64,000 nucleotides of DNA, taken from positions 62,001-126,000 of the forward strand of contig CAZLMM010000005.1 of NCBI GenBank assembly GCA_964560495.1, written 5' to 3'. Under the pieces are notes generated by a model. That model had not been told where the DNA came from. It ran no database searches and saw nothing but the letters and a program-made list of their open reading frames with translations. Every line of letters starts with the position of its first letter. The first letter of the stretch is position 1. A program made the position numbers and the translations under genes. Below, in pieces: positions 26,833 to 35,016 of this stretch. This stretch comes from UBA5069 sp964560495. GTDB taxonomy: Bacteria; Chloroflexota; Anaerolineae; Caldilineales; Caldilineaceae.

Positions 26833-26844
26833 ATTGTATACAAT
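26833..26844. promoter_or_regulatory. Predicted GntR/FCD operator 1
   Basis: ATTGTATACAAT is a perfect 12-bp palindrome overlapping the -10 element and transcription start of the GntR gene. It fits the T-n-G-T-x-x-A-C-n-A-type sites of FCD regulators. Its 10-bp core recurs at 27133-27142 in front of the divergent dehydratase gene. Confidence 0.75.
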
Positions 26845-26870
26845 ATAGGTCATATATTTCGCTTTGTCAA
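26842..26870 (-). promoter_or_regulatory. Sigma-70-type promoter of the GntR-aminotransferase operon
   Basis: On the minus strand, TTGACA (26870-26865) and TATATT (26847-26842) are separated by exactly 17 bases. The expected start of transcription is within a few bases of the GntR ATG at 26829. Confidence 0.75.
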
Positions 26871-27000
26871 GTAACAATTTTGCACAGACGGCGACTCGCA
26901 CACAATCTTAGGGGGTTGAATGGCCGCGGCGAGGCAAATTGTGCACCGGGAGCGATCGTTTGCCGCCATTCACCCTCTGCCTGGGCGACAACATTCACCC

Positions 27001-27076
27001 AAGCGGGCATGAAGGACGGCGAATGAGGTCGCTTGTCCGCTCAACAGACTCTTCCGTCGCCGTTCATGCCCCTACG
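27001..27076. repeat. Palindromic intergenic element, degenerate copy B
   Basis: The right end TCGCCGTTCATGCCCCTACG (27057-27076) matches the family well. The left end (GGGCATGAAGGACGGCGA from about 27005) is its imperfect inverted copy. It lies 57 bases before the second GntR operator. Confidence 0.65.
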
Positions 27077-27132
27077 CACGTGCTTGGCAAATGGCTCTTG
27101 GCAAAGGTAAGTTTCTCTGGCAGCCCGTCTTT

Positions 27133-27142
27133 TTGTATACAA
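27133..27142. promoter_or_regulatory. Predicted GntR/FCD operator 2, upstream of the dehydratase gene
   Basis: TTGTATACAA, identical to the core of the palindrome at 26834-26843, lies 66 bases before the dehydratase ATG. It suggests that the same regulator controls both divergent units. Confidence 0.7.
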
Positions 27143-27208
27143 TTTGGAGCACAGATGACAGTCGCTTCCGAAAGTGAGTGTCATCCTTTATCCCTGGGAG
27201 GGTTCAGC

Positions 27209-28936
27209 ATGTCCTATCGCTCTGCTAAATGGTTCGACCGCACGGATGAGCTGGGTCTGCAAAACCGCGCGGTGCTGCGCGTCCACGGTTGGAGCCAGGA
27301 GTTCTTCGCTGGCAAGCCGGTCATCGGCATTGCCAATTCATGGAGCGACCTGAACAACTGCCACTTGAACTTGCGCACAGTCGCCGAGGCCGTCAAGCAT
27401 GGCGTCATCGCAGCCGGCGGCGTACCCATGGAGTTCAACACCATCTCCTTGGGCGAGGAGCTGATGAAGCCCAGCGCCATGCTCTATCGTAACCTGCTGG
27501 CCATGGAGGTCGAGGAGATGCTGCGCGCCTATCCACTCGACGGCGTCGTGCTCCTGGGCGGGTGCGACAAGAACACGCCGGCGCAGCTCATGGCCGCGGC
27601 CAGCGCCAACCTGCCAGCGATCCAGGTCTGCGCCGGGCCAAAAGAGACCGGTCATTGGCGCGGGCAAGCGGTTGGCTCGGGCACAGATTTGTGGAAGTAC
27701 TGGGATGAGTTTCGCGCCGGGCGATTGAGCGAAGTGGACTGGCAGGAGATCGAGGCGGCCTACGCCGGCGGGCCGGGCACCTGCAACACCATGGGCACCG
27801 CCTCTACGCTCACCGTGCTCTCCGAGGCCCTGGGTATGATGCTGCCTGGGAGCGCAACCATCTCAGCCCATGACCCCCGACGCCTGGCGACAGCCGCAGC
27901 CAGCGGGCAACAGATCGTCGAGTTGGTGCACCGGGATTTGCGCCCGGCGCAGATCATGACCAGAGCCGCGTTCGAGAACGCACTGACCGTCTATGCGGCC
28001 CTGGGCGGCTCCACCAACGCCATCATCCACCTCCTGGCCATCGCGGGGCGGCTGCGCGTTCCATTGGCGCTGGAGGATTTCGACCGCGTCTCCCGCCAGA
28101 CGCCCATGCTCCTGGACTTGCAGCCGGCGGGCCGCCACTTGATGGCCGATTTCGACGCTGCGGGCGGCGCACCCGCCCTGATGAACGAGCTGCGGGATGC
28201 CCTGCGCCTGGAATGCCTCACGGTGAGTGGGCGCACGCTGGGCGAGAATCTGGCGGCGAGCGAGTCCCATGCCGATGGCGTGGTGATCCGTTCGCTGGCT
28301 GCGCCGCTGCAGGCCGCAGGCAGCCTGGCGATCCTGCGCGGCAATCTTGCCCCGCGCGGCGCGGTCATCCGCACAAGCACGGCTTCACCCCGTCTGCTCC
28401 AGCACCGAGGGCCGGCCCTGGTCTTCGACAGCTACGACGAGATGCTGGCCCGCATCGACTCGCCCGATCTGCCAGTCACAGCCGAAAGCGTGCTGGTGCT
28501 GCGCAACGCAGGCGCGGTGGGCGTCCCAGGGATGCCCGAATGGGGGTCGATCCCTCTTCCAGCCAAACTCCTGGCAGCCGGTGTGACAGACATGGTGCGC
28601 CTGAGCGACGCGCGCATGAGCGGCACCGCCTATGGCGCAGTGGCGCTCCACATCGCGCCCGAGGCGGCCGTGGGCGGGCCGCTGGCCCTGGTGCAGAATG
28701 GCGACTTCATCGAGCTGGATGTGGCAAAACGCAGCCTGAGCCTGCTGGTTGATGAGCGAGAGTTGGCGCGCCGCCGCGCCGCCTGGTTGCCCCCTGCCAC
28801 GCGTCACCGCCGGGGCTATCCGCACCTCTATAGGGAGCACATCTTGCAGCCCGATGAAGGCTGCGACTTCGATTTCCTGCGCCCGGCCAGCGACGAAGAT
28901 CTGGAATTTATCCCACCCGTGGTAGGGCGGTCGTGA
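27209..28936 (+). CDS. IlvD/Edd-family sugar-acid dehydratase
   Basis: A 575-residue iron-sulfur dehydratase, normal length for the family. ATG 27209 is preceded by GGGAGG; longer upstream starts would run through a repeat. Iron-sulfur ligand cysteines are visible: Cys51 (LNNCHLNL), Cys119 (GGCDKNTPAQ) and Cys192 (GTCNTMGTAST). MSGTAYGAVALHIAPEAA near the C-terminus supplies the catalytic Ser region. Family members convert 2,3-dihydroxy acids such as L-arabonate, D-xylonate, 6-phosphogluconate or branched-chain precursors to 2-keto acids. The sequence looks closer to the sugar-acid dehydratases than to IlvD. The shared palindromic operator ties it to the GntR locus, so aldonate degradation is more likely than valine synthesis. 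Confidence 0.9.
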   Translation: MSYRSAKWFDRTDELGLQNRAVLRVHGWSQEFFAGKPVIGIANSWSDLNNCHLNLRTVAEAVKHGVIAAGGVPMEFNTISLGEELMKPSAMLYRNLLAMEVEEMLRAYPLDGVVLLGGCDKNTPAQLMAAASANLPAIQVCAGPKETGHWRGQAVGSGTDLWKYWDEFRAGRLSEVDWQEIEAAYAGGPGTCNTMGTASTLTVLSEALGMMLPGSATISAHDPRRLATAAASGQQIVELVHRDLRPAQIMTRAAFENALTVYAALGGSTNAIIHLLAIAGRLRVPLALEDFDRVSRQTPMLLDLQPAGRHLMADFDAAGGAPALMNELRDALRLECLTVSGRTLGENLAASESHADGVVIRSLAAPLQAAGSLAILRGNLAPRGAVIRTSTASPRLLQHRGPALVFDSYDEMLARIDSPDLPVTAESVLVLRNAGAVGVPGMPEWGSIPLPAKLLAAGVTDMVRLSDARMSGTAYGAVALHIAPEAAVGGPLALVQNGDFIELDVAKRSLSLLVDERELARRRAAWLPPATRHRRGYPHLYREHILQPDEGCDFDFLRPASDEDLEFIPPVVGRS

Positions 28937-28955
28937 AGGGGGGAATGTGGTATAC

Positions 28956-28995
28956 TTCACCTGTGTCTTTGCGGAGACACAGTGAAACTTTTTTT
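28956..28995 (+). terminator. Intrinsic terminator after the dehydratase gene
   Basis: TTCAC-C-TGTGTCT (28956-28968) pairs with AGACACAGTGAA (28975-28986) as a 12-bp stem with one bulged C and loop TTGCGG. It is followed by AC and seven T residues (28989-28995). Confidence 0.85.
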
Positions 28996-29022
28996 GGCGC
29001 ACAGGGAGGATAAGCGCAAACA

Positions 29023-29247
29023 ATGCAATCGGTTTTGCAGCCACCTACAGATGTGGCGCTCCTGACTCAATTGGACGCGATTCTCGCTCAGGTCGAGGAG
29101 TTGCGTGCGGCGATTCAGCGCGGCGCAGCAACGACGGATTCCGCCAATCTTGTGGCGCAGCTCTCGGGCATATTGGGACCGGCAGCGTCAGATGAACAAG
29201 AGTTCTTCCGAGATAACTCCCTCGACCCGACGCGGTTCCTGTCATGA
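29023..29247 (+). CDS. Small protein upstream of a PIN-domain gene; putative antitoxin
   Basis: A 74-residue protein. It has an N-terminal helix rich in Leu and Ala (LLTQLDAILAQVEELRAAIQ) that could form a short coiled coil, and an acidic C-terminus (EQEFFRDNSLDPTRFLS). GGGAGG lies about 15 bases upstream. Its stop overlaps the start of the PIN gene by ATGA. Size, position and coupling are those of an antitoxin; no DNA-binding fold is recognised, so the role is inferred. Confidence 0.65.
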   Translation: MQSVLQPPTDVALLTQLDAILAQVEELRAAIQRGAATTDSANLVAQLSGILGPAASDEQEFFRDNSLDPTRFLS

Positions 29248-29741
29248 TCCTGTCGATCTCTCAATTCCGCGGACCGACGATCTACGTCGACACGATGGTG
29301 TTTCACCTATTCCTACGCACGAAGAATCCTGTCATCGAATCAGTGATGAATAGTGCACAAAAGGGTGAGTTCACGCTCTACACATCAGTGTTGACTTTTG
29401 ATGAGCTCGCCTATCGACTTCTGCTTGCGCGGATTCGTGATCTCTATCCGGGCAACCCTCTGGAACAACTACGCCAAGATGGACGTAAACTCACGGCTCA
29501 ACTCTATCCCGATATCTCTGTAAGCCTTGCTCGGTTACAGACCCTTTCCAATCTGGTGACAATCAGCATTAGGCAGGCGGATGTTGCCGCGATGAATCAA
29601 AATGTGCTGGCTTATCAGTTACCCCCGCGTGATGCGCTGCACCTGGCTGTCATGCAAAAAGCGCGCTGCCTTCGCATCTGGAGCGAAGATACTGATTTCG
29701 ACGATGTGCCTGGCATCGTGCGCTATTCGATCGGCGGATGA
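29244..29741 (+). CDS. PIN-domain protein, putative toxin ribonuclease
   Basis: A 165-residue PIN-like protein. The acidic active-site residues are visible at IYVDTMVF (first Asp), TFDELAYR (Glu), RDALHLAV (Asp) and EDTDFDDVPGI (last Asp). PIN toxins of VapC type cleave structured RNA. It is somewhat longer than a typical VapC and diverges outside the motifs. It overlaps the small upstream gene by four bases, making a likely two-gene toxin-antitoxin module. Confidence 0.8.
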   Translation: MILSISQFRGPTIYVDTMVFHLFLRTKNPVIESVMNSAQKGEFTLYTSVLTFDELAYRLLLARIRDLYPGNPLEQLRQDGRKLTAQLYPDISVSLARLQTLSNLVTISIRQADVAAMNQNVLAYQLPPRDALHLAVMQKARCLRIWSEDTDFDDVPGIVRYSIGG

Positions 29742-29842
29742 CTTTCCTCGTAGGGCTGATGCCGCCGTCACGAGAGGCCGTCTTGCACGAACCTTTCATG
29801 GCTTTCTCCGCCGCCTTACGGAAAAAAGAAAGAACAGAAAGC

Positions 29843-31297
29843 ATGACCAACTTCGACCTGATCGTCATCGGCGGCGGGCCGGCCGGCGTGACCGCAGCCC
29901 TGCGTGGCTGCGAGCTAGGCGCACGCGTCGCCCTGCTGGAACGCAGCAACCTGGGCGGAACCTGCACCAATGACGGCTGCGCGCCGACGCGGGTGCTGGC
30001 CAAGGCGGCGCGGCTGGTGCGCGACGCCGAGCAGTTCAGCGACTATGGCCTGCTGGCGCGACCGCCCGAAGTGGATTTCCGCCGGCTGTTGGAACGCACC
30101 CAGAGCGTTATCTACGCAGTGCACGAGAAGAAGCAGCTACACAACCACCTGGAAAGCGCAGGCGTGGAGGTCTTCGCCGGCGTCGGCGCAGCGCGCTTCG
30201 TCGATCCCCACACGCTTGCCCTGGGCGATGCTTTCACGCTCAGCGCCGAGCGGGTGATCCTGGCGGCCGGCGGACGGGCGCGGCGGCTGGACTTCCCCGG
30301 CGAGGAGCTGGCCCTCACCCACAGCGACGTCTGGTCGCTGAATCGGCTGCCTCGCTCTGTGGCGGTGGTGGGCGGCGCGGCCACGGGCTCTCAACTGGCC
30401 TCCATCTTCGACGCCTTTGGCGTCGAGACGACCATTCTCGACGTGGCGCCGCGGCTGGTGAGCGCCGAAGATGAACTGGTGGCGACGACCCTGGTCGACG
30501 CCTTCCGCCGCCGCGGCATCCAGGTGATCACCGGCATCGCCGGGGTCGAGCGTATCGAGCGCACAGGGGGTGGGCTGCGCCTGGTCTATCGCACGGCAGA
30601 AGGTGAGCGCCCCCTGGACGCCGAGGCGGTGATCCTTTCCACCGGCTGGCTGGGCAACCTCGCCCCCCTCAATTTGCTGGCCGCGGGCGTGGAGACCGAG
30701 CGCAATTATGTCAAGGTGGACAGTCACCTGCGCACCACCGCGCCCCACATCTTCGCTGCGGGCGACATCACCGGGCGCATGATGCTGGTGCAGAGCGCCA
30801 GCTATGAGGCGCGCATTGCGGCCGAGAACGCGCTGCTGGGTCCCAAGCGCGTCTACCGCCACACCATCGTGCCCCACGGCGGCTTCACAGACCCGGAATA
30901 CGCCGGCGTGGGGCTGACCGAGGCCGCAGCCCAGACACAGGGACTCAGCCCAGCGACGGCAGTGGTTGCCTACGCCGACCTGGATCGCGCCGTCATTGAC
31001 GGGCGCACGGAAGGTTACTGCAAGCTGGTGGTCGATCCGGCCACCAAGCACCTGTTGGGCGCGCACGTCATCGGCGAGCAGGCCGTGGAGATCGTCCAGA
31101 TCGTAGCCGCCGGCATGGCCTCCAGTATGCGTGTGGAGCAGCTGGCCGAGCTGGAGATCTCGTATCCCACCTTTGCGGCCATCCTGGGGCTGGCCGCGCG
31201 CCGGATCGTGCGCGACCTGGGGCTGACGCCCGTGGCGGCGGAGTGGCGCACCCTGGGCGAGCGGCACGTGGCGGAATGGGAGCGCCGCGCAGTGTGA
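29843..31297 (+). CDS. Class I pyridine nucleotide-disulfide oxidoreductase (mercuric reductase/lipoamide dehydrogenase-like)
   Basis: A 484-residue flavoprotein starting at ATG 29843. FAD motif IVIGGGPAGVTAAL is at the N-terminus. The redox disulfide CTNDGC (Cys41, Cys46) lies in GGTCTNDGCAPTRVL. A second nucleotide-binding region VAVVGGAATGSQLASI and the FAD-closing IFAAGDITGRMM follow. In lipoamide dehydrogenases the dimer domain carries H-P-T-x-x-E; here the equivalent is SYPTFAAILG, lacking both His and Glu. That resembles mercuric-reductase-like branches more than true lipoamide dehydrogenase, although there is no N-terminal metal-binding domain and no C-terminal Cys pair. The substrate is unknown. 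The gene ends two bases before the convergent permease gene. Confidence 0.85.
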   Translation: MTNFDLIVIGGGPAGVTAALRGCELGARVALLERSNLGGTCTNDGCAPTRVLAKAARLVRDAEQFSDYGLLARPPEVDFRRLLERTQSVIYAVHEKKQLHNHLESAGVEVFAGVGAARFVDPHTLALGDAFTLSAERVILAAGGRARRLDFPGEELALTHSDVWSLNRLPRSVAVVGGAATGSQLASIFDAFGVETTILDVAPRLVSAEDELVATTLVDAFRRRGIQVITGIAGVERIERTGGGLRLVYRTAEGERPLDAEAVILSTGWLGNLAPLNLLAAGVETERNYVKVDSHLRTTAPHIFAAGDITGRMMLVQSASYEARIAAENALLGPKRVYRHTIVPHGGFTDPEYAGVGLTEAAAQTQGLSPATAVVAYADLDRAVIDGRTEGYCKLVVDPATKHLLGAHVIGEQAVEIVQIVAAGMASSMRVEQLAELEISYPTFAAILGLAARRIVRDLGLTPVAAEWRTLGERHVAEWERRAV

Positions 31298-31299
31298 CT

Positions 31300-32073
31300 T
31301 TAGCGCAGAAGATATATCAACGCCACGACGACGCCGATGACGACGACGACGATGCGTAGGGTTTGCGGGCGGATGCGCCCAGCCAGCCGTCCACCCAGCG
31401 CGCCGCCCAACAGCGCGCCCACGGCCATCACCAGCGCCGCAGCCCACACCACCTGCCCGGAAAAAAGAAAGAAGACCGCAGCGGCCATGTTGACCGAAAA
31501 GGCGATAGCCTGTTTCAGCCCGTTGAGCCGGGTCAGGTTGTCCTCGATCACCAACCCCAAGACCGCCAGGATGATGACGCTGAGACCCGCGCCGAAATAG
31601 CCGCCATAAATGGCCGCAGCAAAGACGGGCAGGATGGCCCACGCCTCGTTGAGCGGTCGGTCATGGGAAGCCGAGGCGCGGCGAGACACCCAACGCCGCA
31701 CCGGGTCTTGCACGGCCAATAAGCCGCACGCCAGCAGAATCAGATAGGGCACCAATGCGCTGAAGAGCTTTTCGCTGGTGTTGAGCAAGAGCGCCGCGCC
31801 CGCCACGCCGCCCACCACGCCGGTAGGCGCCAGCAGGCGCAACCGCCGGTTCTGCCCGGCCAGGTCCTGCAACTGGGCAAAGGTTGCGCCCAGGTAGCCC
31901 GGAACGAGCGCCACGGTGTTCGTCACGTTGGCGGATACGGGCGGCACACCCACGGCCACCAACGCAGGAAAACTGATGAGCGTGCCGCCGCCGGCAATGG
32001 CGTTGATCAAGCCGGCGGCCACGGCGGCCAGGCCAATGAGCAGAAAGTCGAACAAGCTGAGTGGGTCTGTCAT
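31300..32073 (-). CDS. TauE/SafE (TSUP) family membrane permease
   Basis: A 257-residue membrane protein with about eight hydrophobic helices. ATG 32073 is preceded by GAGGAA. Two features identify the TSUP family: GLINAIAGGGTLISFPAL in the first half, and the repeat-related AAIYGGYFGAGLSVI in the second half. Family members export or import sulfite, sulfonates or other organic anions. No neighbour indicates the substrate. Confidence 0.9.
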   Translation of the reverse strand: MTDPLSLFDFLLIGLAAVAAGLINAIAGGGTLISFPALVAVGVPPVSANVTNTVALVPGYLGATFAQLQDLAGQNRRLRLLAPTGVVGGVAGAALLLNTSEKLFSALVPYLILLACGLLAVQDPVRRWVSRRASASHDRPLNEAWAILPVFAAAIYGGYFGAGLSVIILAVLGLVIEDNLTRLNGLKQAIAFSVNMAAAVFFLFSGQVVWAAALVMAVGALLGGALGGRLAGRIRPQTLRIVVVVIGVVVALIYLLR

Positions 32074-32147
32074 GAATTCCTCGTAAGAAGAAATGGGGCA
32101 TCTTCTCAAGCAGGGGCGCCAATCATTGAGAAGATGCAGAATGGGCG

Positions 32148-33980
32148 TCACTTGCCAAAGATCTCGCGCAGGTTGTCGGTCATCATGACCACGGCCAGGA
32201 AGGCCAGGCCAAACACGATGGTCACCCACCAAAACTCGAACAATAAGATGACCGCAGTCACCATGGCCAGCGCGACCGTCAGGCCGATCAAAAACGAGAC
32301 GAGGCGCGCGTGGGTGTAGGCCTCGACTGCGCCGACGAAGACCGCGGTGGCAATCAGCCAGAAAAGCCAAAAAGGTGGGCGGAAGTAGAGCAAGCCCAGG
32401 ATCAGCAGCAGAATGACGCCGCCGCTGGCCGCGGCCCACAACATGGCGATGCGGCCCTGTTCTTCGAGCGGCGATTGGGGCGCATGACTGCGACGAATGT
32501 GGCTGCGCGGCGAGCCAAAATCACCCTGCTTCATGCGCGCCAGGTGGGCCGCGCTGGCCTCATAGGTTTCCTCCACCTCCGACAGGCGATCGCTCAGCGT
32601 GCGCAGTTTCGTTTCCTCTTGGGCCAGCCGGGTCTGGCGTCGGCTGGACAGATGGCCGAGATACTGGGTCTGATTGAGCGCGCCCACCTCGGCGGCCAGT
32701 TTGCGCACGCGCAGCCGCTGGGCGTCGATCTGCCCGCTCAGCCTGGTCTGTTCCTCCGCCAGCTCATTCAGCACTTCCTCTGCGGCGGCGATGGCCTGAC
32801 CGGGTGGGGGCGTCTTGTCCAGCCCGCACCAAGCCAGGGGGTCGCGCCATGAGAGGCGAATACTGCCGTTGCGGTTGTATTTGGGGCCGGCCGGCGCACG
32901 CTCGCCGCCTAATGGGTCCCAGGTGTCCAACCCCCACAGACCGCGGTAGCCATCCACCCAGGCGCTCTGGTCGCTGATGAGGATTGGCGTCCACTCCTCC
33001 TGTTGCCCGGGCCCAATGGCGCGGCCATCGCCGCGGGCGTAATCCACAAAAGGGATGCTCAACAGGGAGTTCAACCCGGAATTGAGTTGCAGGCTGCCAC
33101 TCTGCCGCAGGGTATTGGTCCAAAAACGCTCAAGTGCGTCGGCTGCGCCGTGGAGCAGGCCGGCAAAGCCCGGCTCCACCTGCATGAGATACTCGCCGCC
33201 GGTGAAATAGCTGGCATGAGAGCCGGCGCCTACGTAAATGATGGGATGATTTTCGGCTGCCTTCTCCACTTCTGGATCATCCCAGCGCCGGCGCAGGTCG
33301 TCGCCGCTGAAATCGTGCATGGCATAGGCCACCCAGGCCGGCGTTGGCTCGCTATCGCCTTCATCGGAAAGATAGATCAGCACCTGTTCCCAGTCTGATT
33401 CATGGTCATTGATACCAGAAAAAGTGGAGCGCCAATCGTTCATCACGTAGAAAAAGAGGTACTGAAGAACGATGTATCCGCCCATGTGTAGCACCCGGCC
33501 ATAATAGGCGCGTCGGGCATGGTCGGCCATGAACTGGCGATAGCTCTGCTCGGCCGCGGCAGCAGTGCCGCCCGGCACGCGGCCACGCGCCAGGAGCGCA
33601 AGGTCAAAGACGCCATCCAGAAGGCGCGTCACCAGCCCGACACGCTGCAAACGGCTCGGCGCGTGGAAGGCAGGGCGGTCTGGGCGTTTGCGCCAACGCT
33701 GATAATCCGACGCCTGCAAAGGTTCATGAACGAAGCGCAGATAGAAACGTTCCCCAAGGGGCGCATCTTTGTAATCGCCCAGGTTGGTCGGCGTCAGCTC
33801 GCCTGGGCGAGCCAGTAGGCGGGCGCGCCGCGTACGGTCGGCGGCCCACAGGCTGCACCGTTCCAGATAGCCATCCACGGCGCAGGGAAAGAACATCTCG
33901 CCTTGCGTAAAACGCAATACGGGTTCATAGCGTCGCAACAATTCCACTTCGCCCCCAACACTCATGCTCGTACTCGCCAC
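32148..33980 (-). CDS. Large protein with Vps62-like domain, coiled coil and C-terminal membrane helices
   Basis: About 610 residues. GTG 33980 is chosen because AGGAGGTGA lies just upstream; ATG 33965 is an alternative. The N-terminal two thirds contain NDHESDWEQVLIYL, VAYAMHDFSGDDL, and HPIIYVGAGSHASYFTGG, which resemble the Vps62/DUF946 fold. A coiled-coil stretch (about 410-500, with EEVLNELAEEQTRLSGQ) follows. The C-terminus has four hydrophobic helices (ASGGVILLLILGLLYF onward). The arrangement suggests a membrane-anchored cytoplasmic or surface protein of unknown function. It is downstream of a small membrane protein and a truncated haemoglobin, with tight spacing. Confidence 0.65.
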   Translation of the reverse strand: MASTSMSVGGEVELLRRYEPVLRFTQGEMFFPCAVDGYLERCSLWAADRTRRARLLARPGELTPTNLGDYKDAPLGERFYLRFVHEPLQASDYQRWRKRPDRPAFHAPSRLQRVGLVTRLLDGVFDLALLARGRVPGGTAAAAEQSYRQFMADHARRAYYGRVLHMGGYIVLQYLFFYVMNDWRSTFSGINDHESDWEQVLIYLSDEGDSEPTPAWVAYAMHDFSGDDLRRRWDDPEVEKAAENHPIIYVGAGSHASYFTGGEYLMQVEPGFAGLLHGAADALERFWTNTLRQSGSLQLNSGLNSLLSIPFVDYARGDGRAIGPGQQEEWTPILISDQSAWVDGYRGLWGLDTWDPLGGERAPAGPKYNRNGSIRLSWRDPLAWCGLDKTPPPGQAIAAAEEVLNELAEEQTRLSGQIDAQRLRVRKLAAEVGALNQTQYLGHLSSRRQTRLAQEETKLRTLSDRLSEVEETYEASAAHLARMKQGDFGSPRSHIRRSHAPQSPLEEQGRIAMLWAAASGGVILLLILGLLYFRPPFWLFWLIATAVFVGAVEAYTHARLVSFLIGLTVALAMVTAVILLFEFWWVTIVFGLAFLAVVMMTDNLREIFGK

Positions 33981-33984
33981 GCCA

Positions 33985-34425
33985 TCACCTCCTCCCTGCC
34001 AGGCCAACAAAGAGTTGTCTCACCTCGCGCTGATTGACATAAAAGACCATGATCACGTTGAGGAGCATGGAAAGATAGGGCGGCTGCCCGCTGAAGTAGA
34101 GGACAATGTCAACGGTCATGGAAAAAGCAAAGAGCGCCATGAGTAGATACCACGCCCAACGGCGCAATCGCCACAGCCCAATCAACGTGATGAGCATCAA
34201 GAGCCACTGGAAACCGTCGGATACGAACAGCGCCAGCTCTGTCCAGGTCAAATCAAGGGCGTCAGAATTGTGTACGGCGACGACAAGCGTCATCAAGACA
34301 CCCTGTCCCAATAGCCTGAATGTCAAAAGGAACATGATCGCCTTGAGACCAAAGGGTCGTCGGGCCTGCCCGGACGGAGCGGCCAGTGGCGCAGAGTAGG
34401 GGTCAAGAGCAGTGAATTCAGTCAT
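33985..34425 (-). CDS. Small integral membrane protein
   Basis: A 146-residue protein with about four hydrophobic segments (IMFLLTFRLLGQGVLMTLVV, LFVSDGFQWLLMLITLIGLW, WYLLMALFAFSMTVDIVLYF, LSMLLNVIMVFYV). The pattern resembles DUF2127-like or other uncharacterised small membrane proteins, but no firm family is assigned. Its start overlaps the stop of the truncated haemoglobin gene by ATGA, and its stop is four bases from the next gene's GTG. The three genes are probably co-transcribed. Confidence 0.7.
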   Translation of the reverse strand: MTEFTALDPYSAPLAAPSGQARRPFGLKAIMFLLTFRLLGQGVLMTLVVAVHNSDALDLTWTELALFVSDGFQWLLMLITLIGLWRLRRWAWYLLMALFAFSMTVDIVLYFSGQPPYLSMLLNVIMVFYVNQREVRQLFVGLAGRR

Positions 34426-34892
34426 GGTTGTGGTTGTGGCGCGCCGTCGGACGACCCAGGCGCGGTGTTGACCATCCAGGCCGAAAAGCCGTGGAGGAAA
34501 TCACGGAAGCCGGGCAGATGCTCGGCGGGAAACGCATAGCGTTCGACGGCGTGATCCAAGATGTGGTCGAAACAGGCCAGCCATTCCTGGCGCGCTGCTT
34601 CGTCGATGGCAAAGGGCAGGTGGCGGGCGCGCATGGCCGGGTTGCCATAGAGTTGGTGATAAAGGGGCGGGCCGCCCAGCAAGCCCACAAAGAAGGCGGC
34701 AGACTTGCGCGATGCCTTCACCATGTCGTCGGGAAACATGGCGCGCAAGGGAGATCGCTCCAGCTCGCGATAGAAATCCTCCATCATTTGGACGATGTTA
34801 TCGAAGCCCATCCGATCATAGATGTCGGGGTTGGGCGGCGCTACACGTGGCGGTCCGCCTGGTGGAACGTAGATAGTGCGTTGCACTGTCAC
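34422..34892 (-). CDS. Truncated haemoglobin, probably group II
   Basis: A 156-residue globin-like protein with a Pro-rich N-terminal extension. YDRMGFDNIVQMMEDFYREL matches helices A-B, and RARHLPFAI carries the proximal haem-binding His. EWLACFDHILDHAV matches helix G, typical of trHbO. These proteins bind oxygen or nitric oxide and take part in redox or NO defence. It is the first gene of a three-gene minus-strand unit. Confidence 0.88.
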   Translation of the reverse strand: MTVQRTIYVPPGGPPRVAPPNPDIYDRMGFDNIVQMMEDFYRELERSPLRAMFPDDMVKASRKSAAFFVGLLGGPPLYHQLYGNPAMRARHLPFAIDEAARQEWLACFDHILDHAVERYAFPAEHLPGFRDFLHGFSAWMVNTAPGSSDGAPQPQP

Positions 34893-34953
34893 AAGATCTT
34901 CCTCTATTGAAAAATGGGCTCACACGGAGGATAGGCATGAAACCTGATTTGGG

Positions 34954-34982
34954 TTGACATCCTCAGCATCTTCATATACAAT
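34954..34982 (+). promoter_or_regulatory. Promoter of the Phd/VapC-like module
   Basis: TTGACA (34954-34959) and TACAAT (34977-34982) are separated by exactly 17 bases. The ribosome binding site AGGAGG and ATG 35017 follow. It fits a strong sigma-70-type promoter. Confidence 0.75.
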
Positions 34983-35016
34983 CCTGGCTAGACTGTCTGG
35001 ATTTACAGGAGGAAAT

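Larger units (their letters stand above)
26830..27208. other. Divergent control region between GntR and dehydratase genes
   Basis: This 379-base gap holds the GntR promoter, two TTGTATACAA palindromes, a degenerate copy of the palindromic element family (27001-27076), and the dehydratase ribosome binding site GGGAGG at 27197-27202. No small gene is supported. Confidence 0.65.

Noticed and set aside
30137..31642. Long minus-strand frame opposite the disulfide oxidoreductase
   Set aside because: It is antisense to a gene with clear FAD and redox motifs, is low in recognisable domains, and has a composition typical of shadow frames in G+C-rich DNA.
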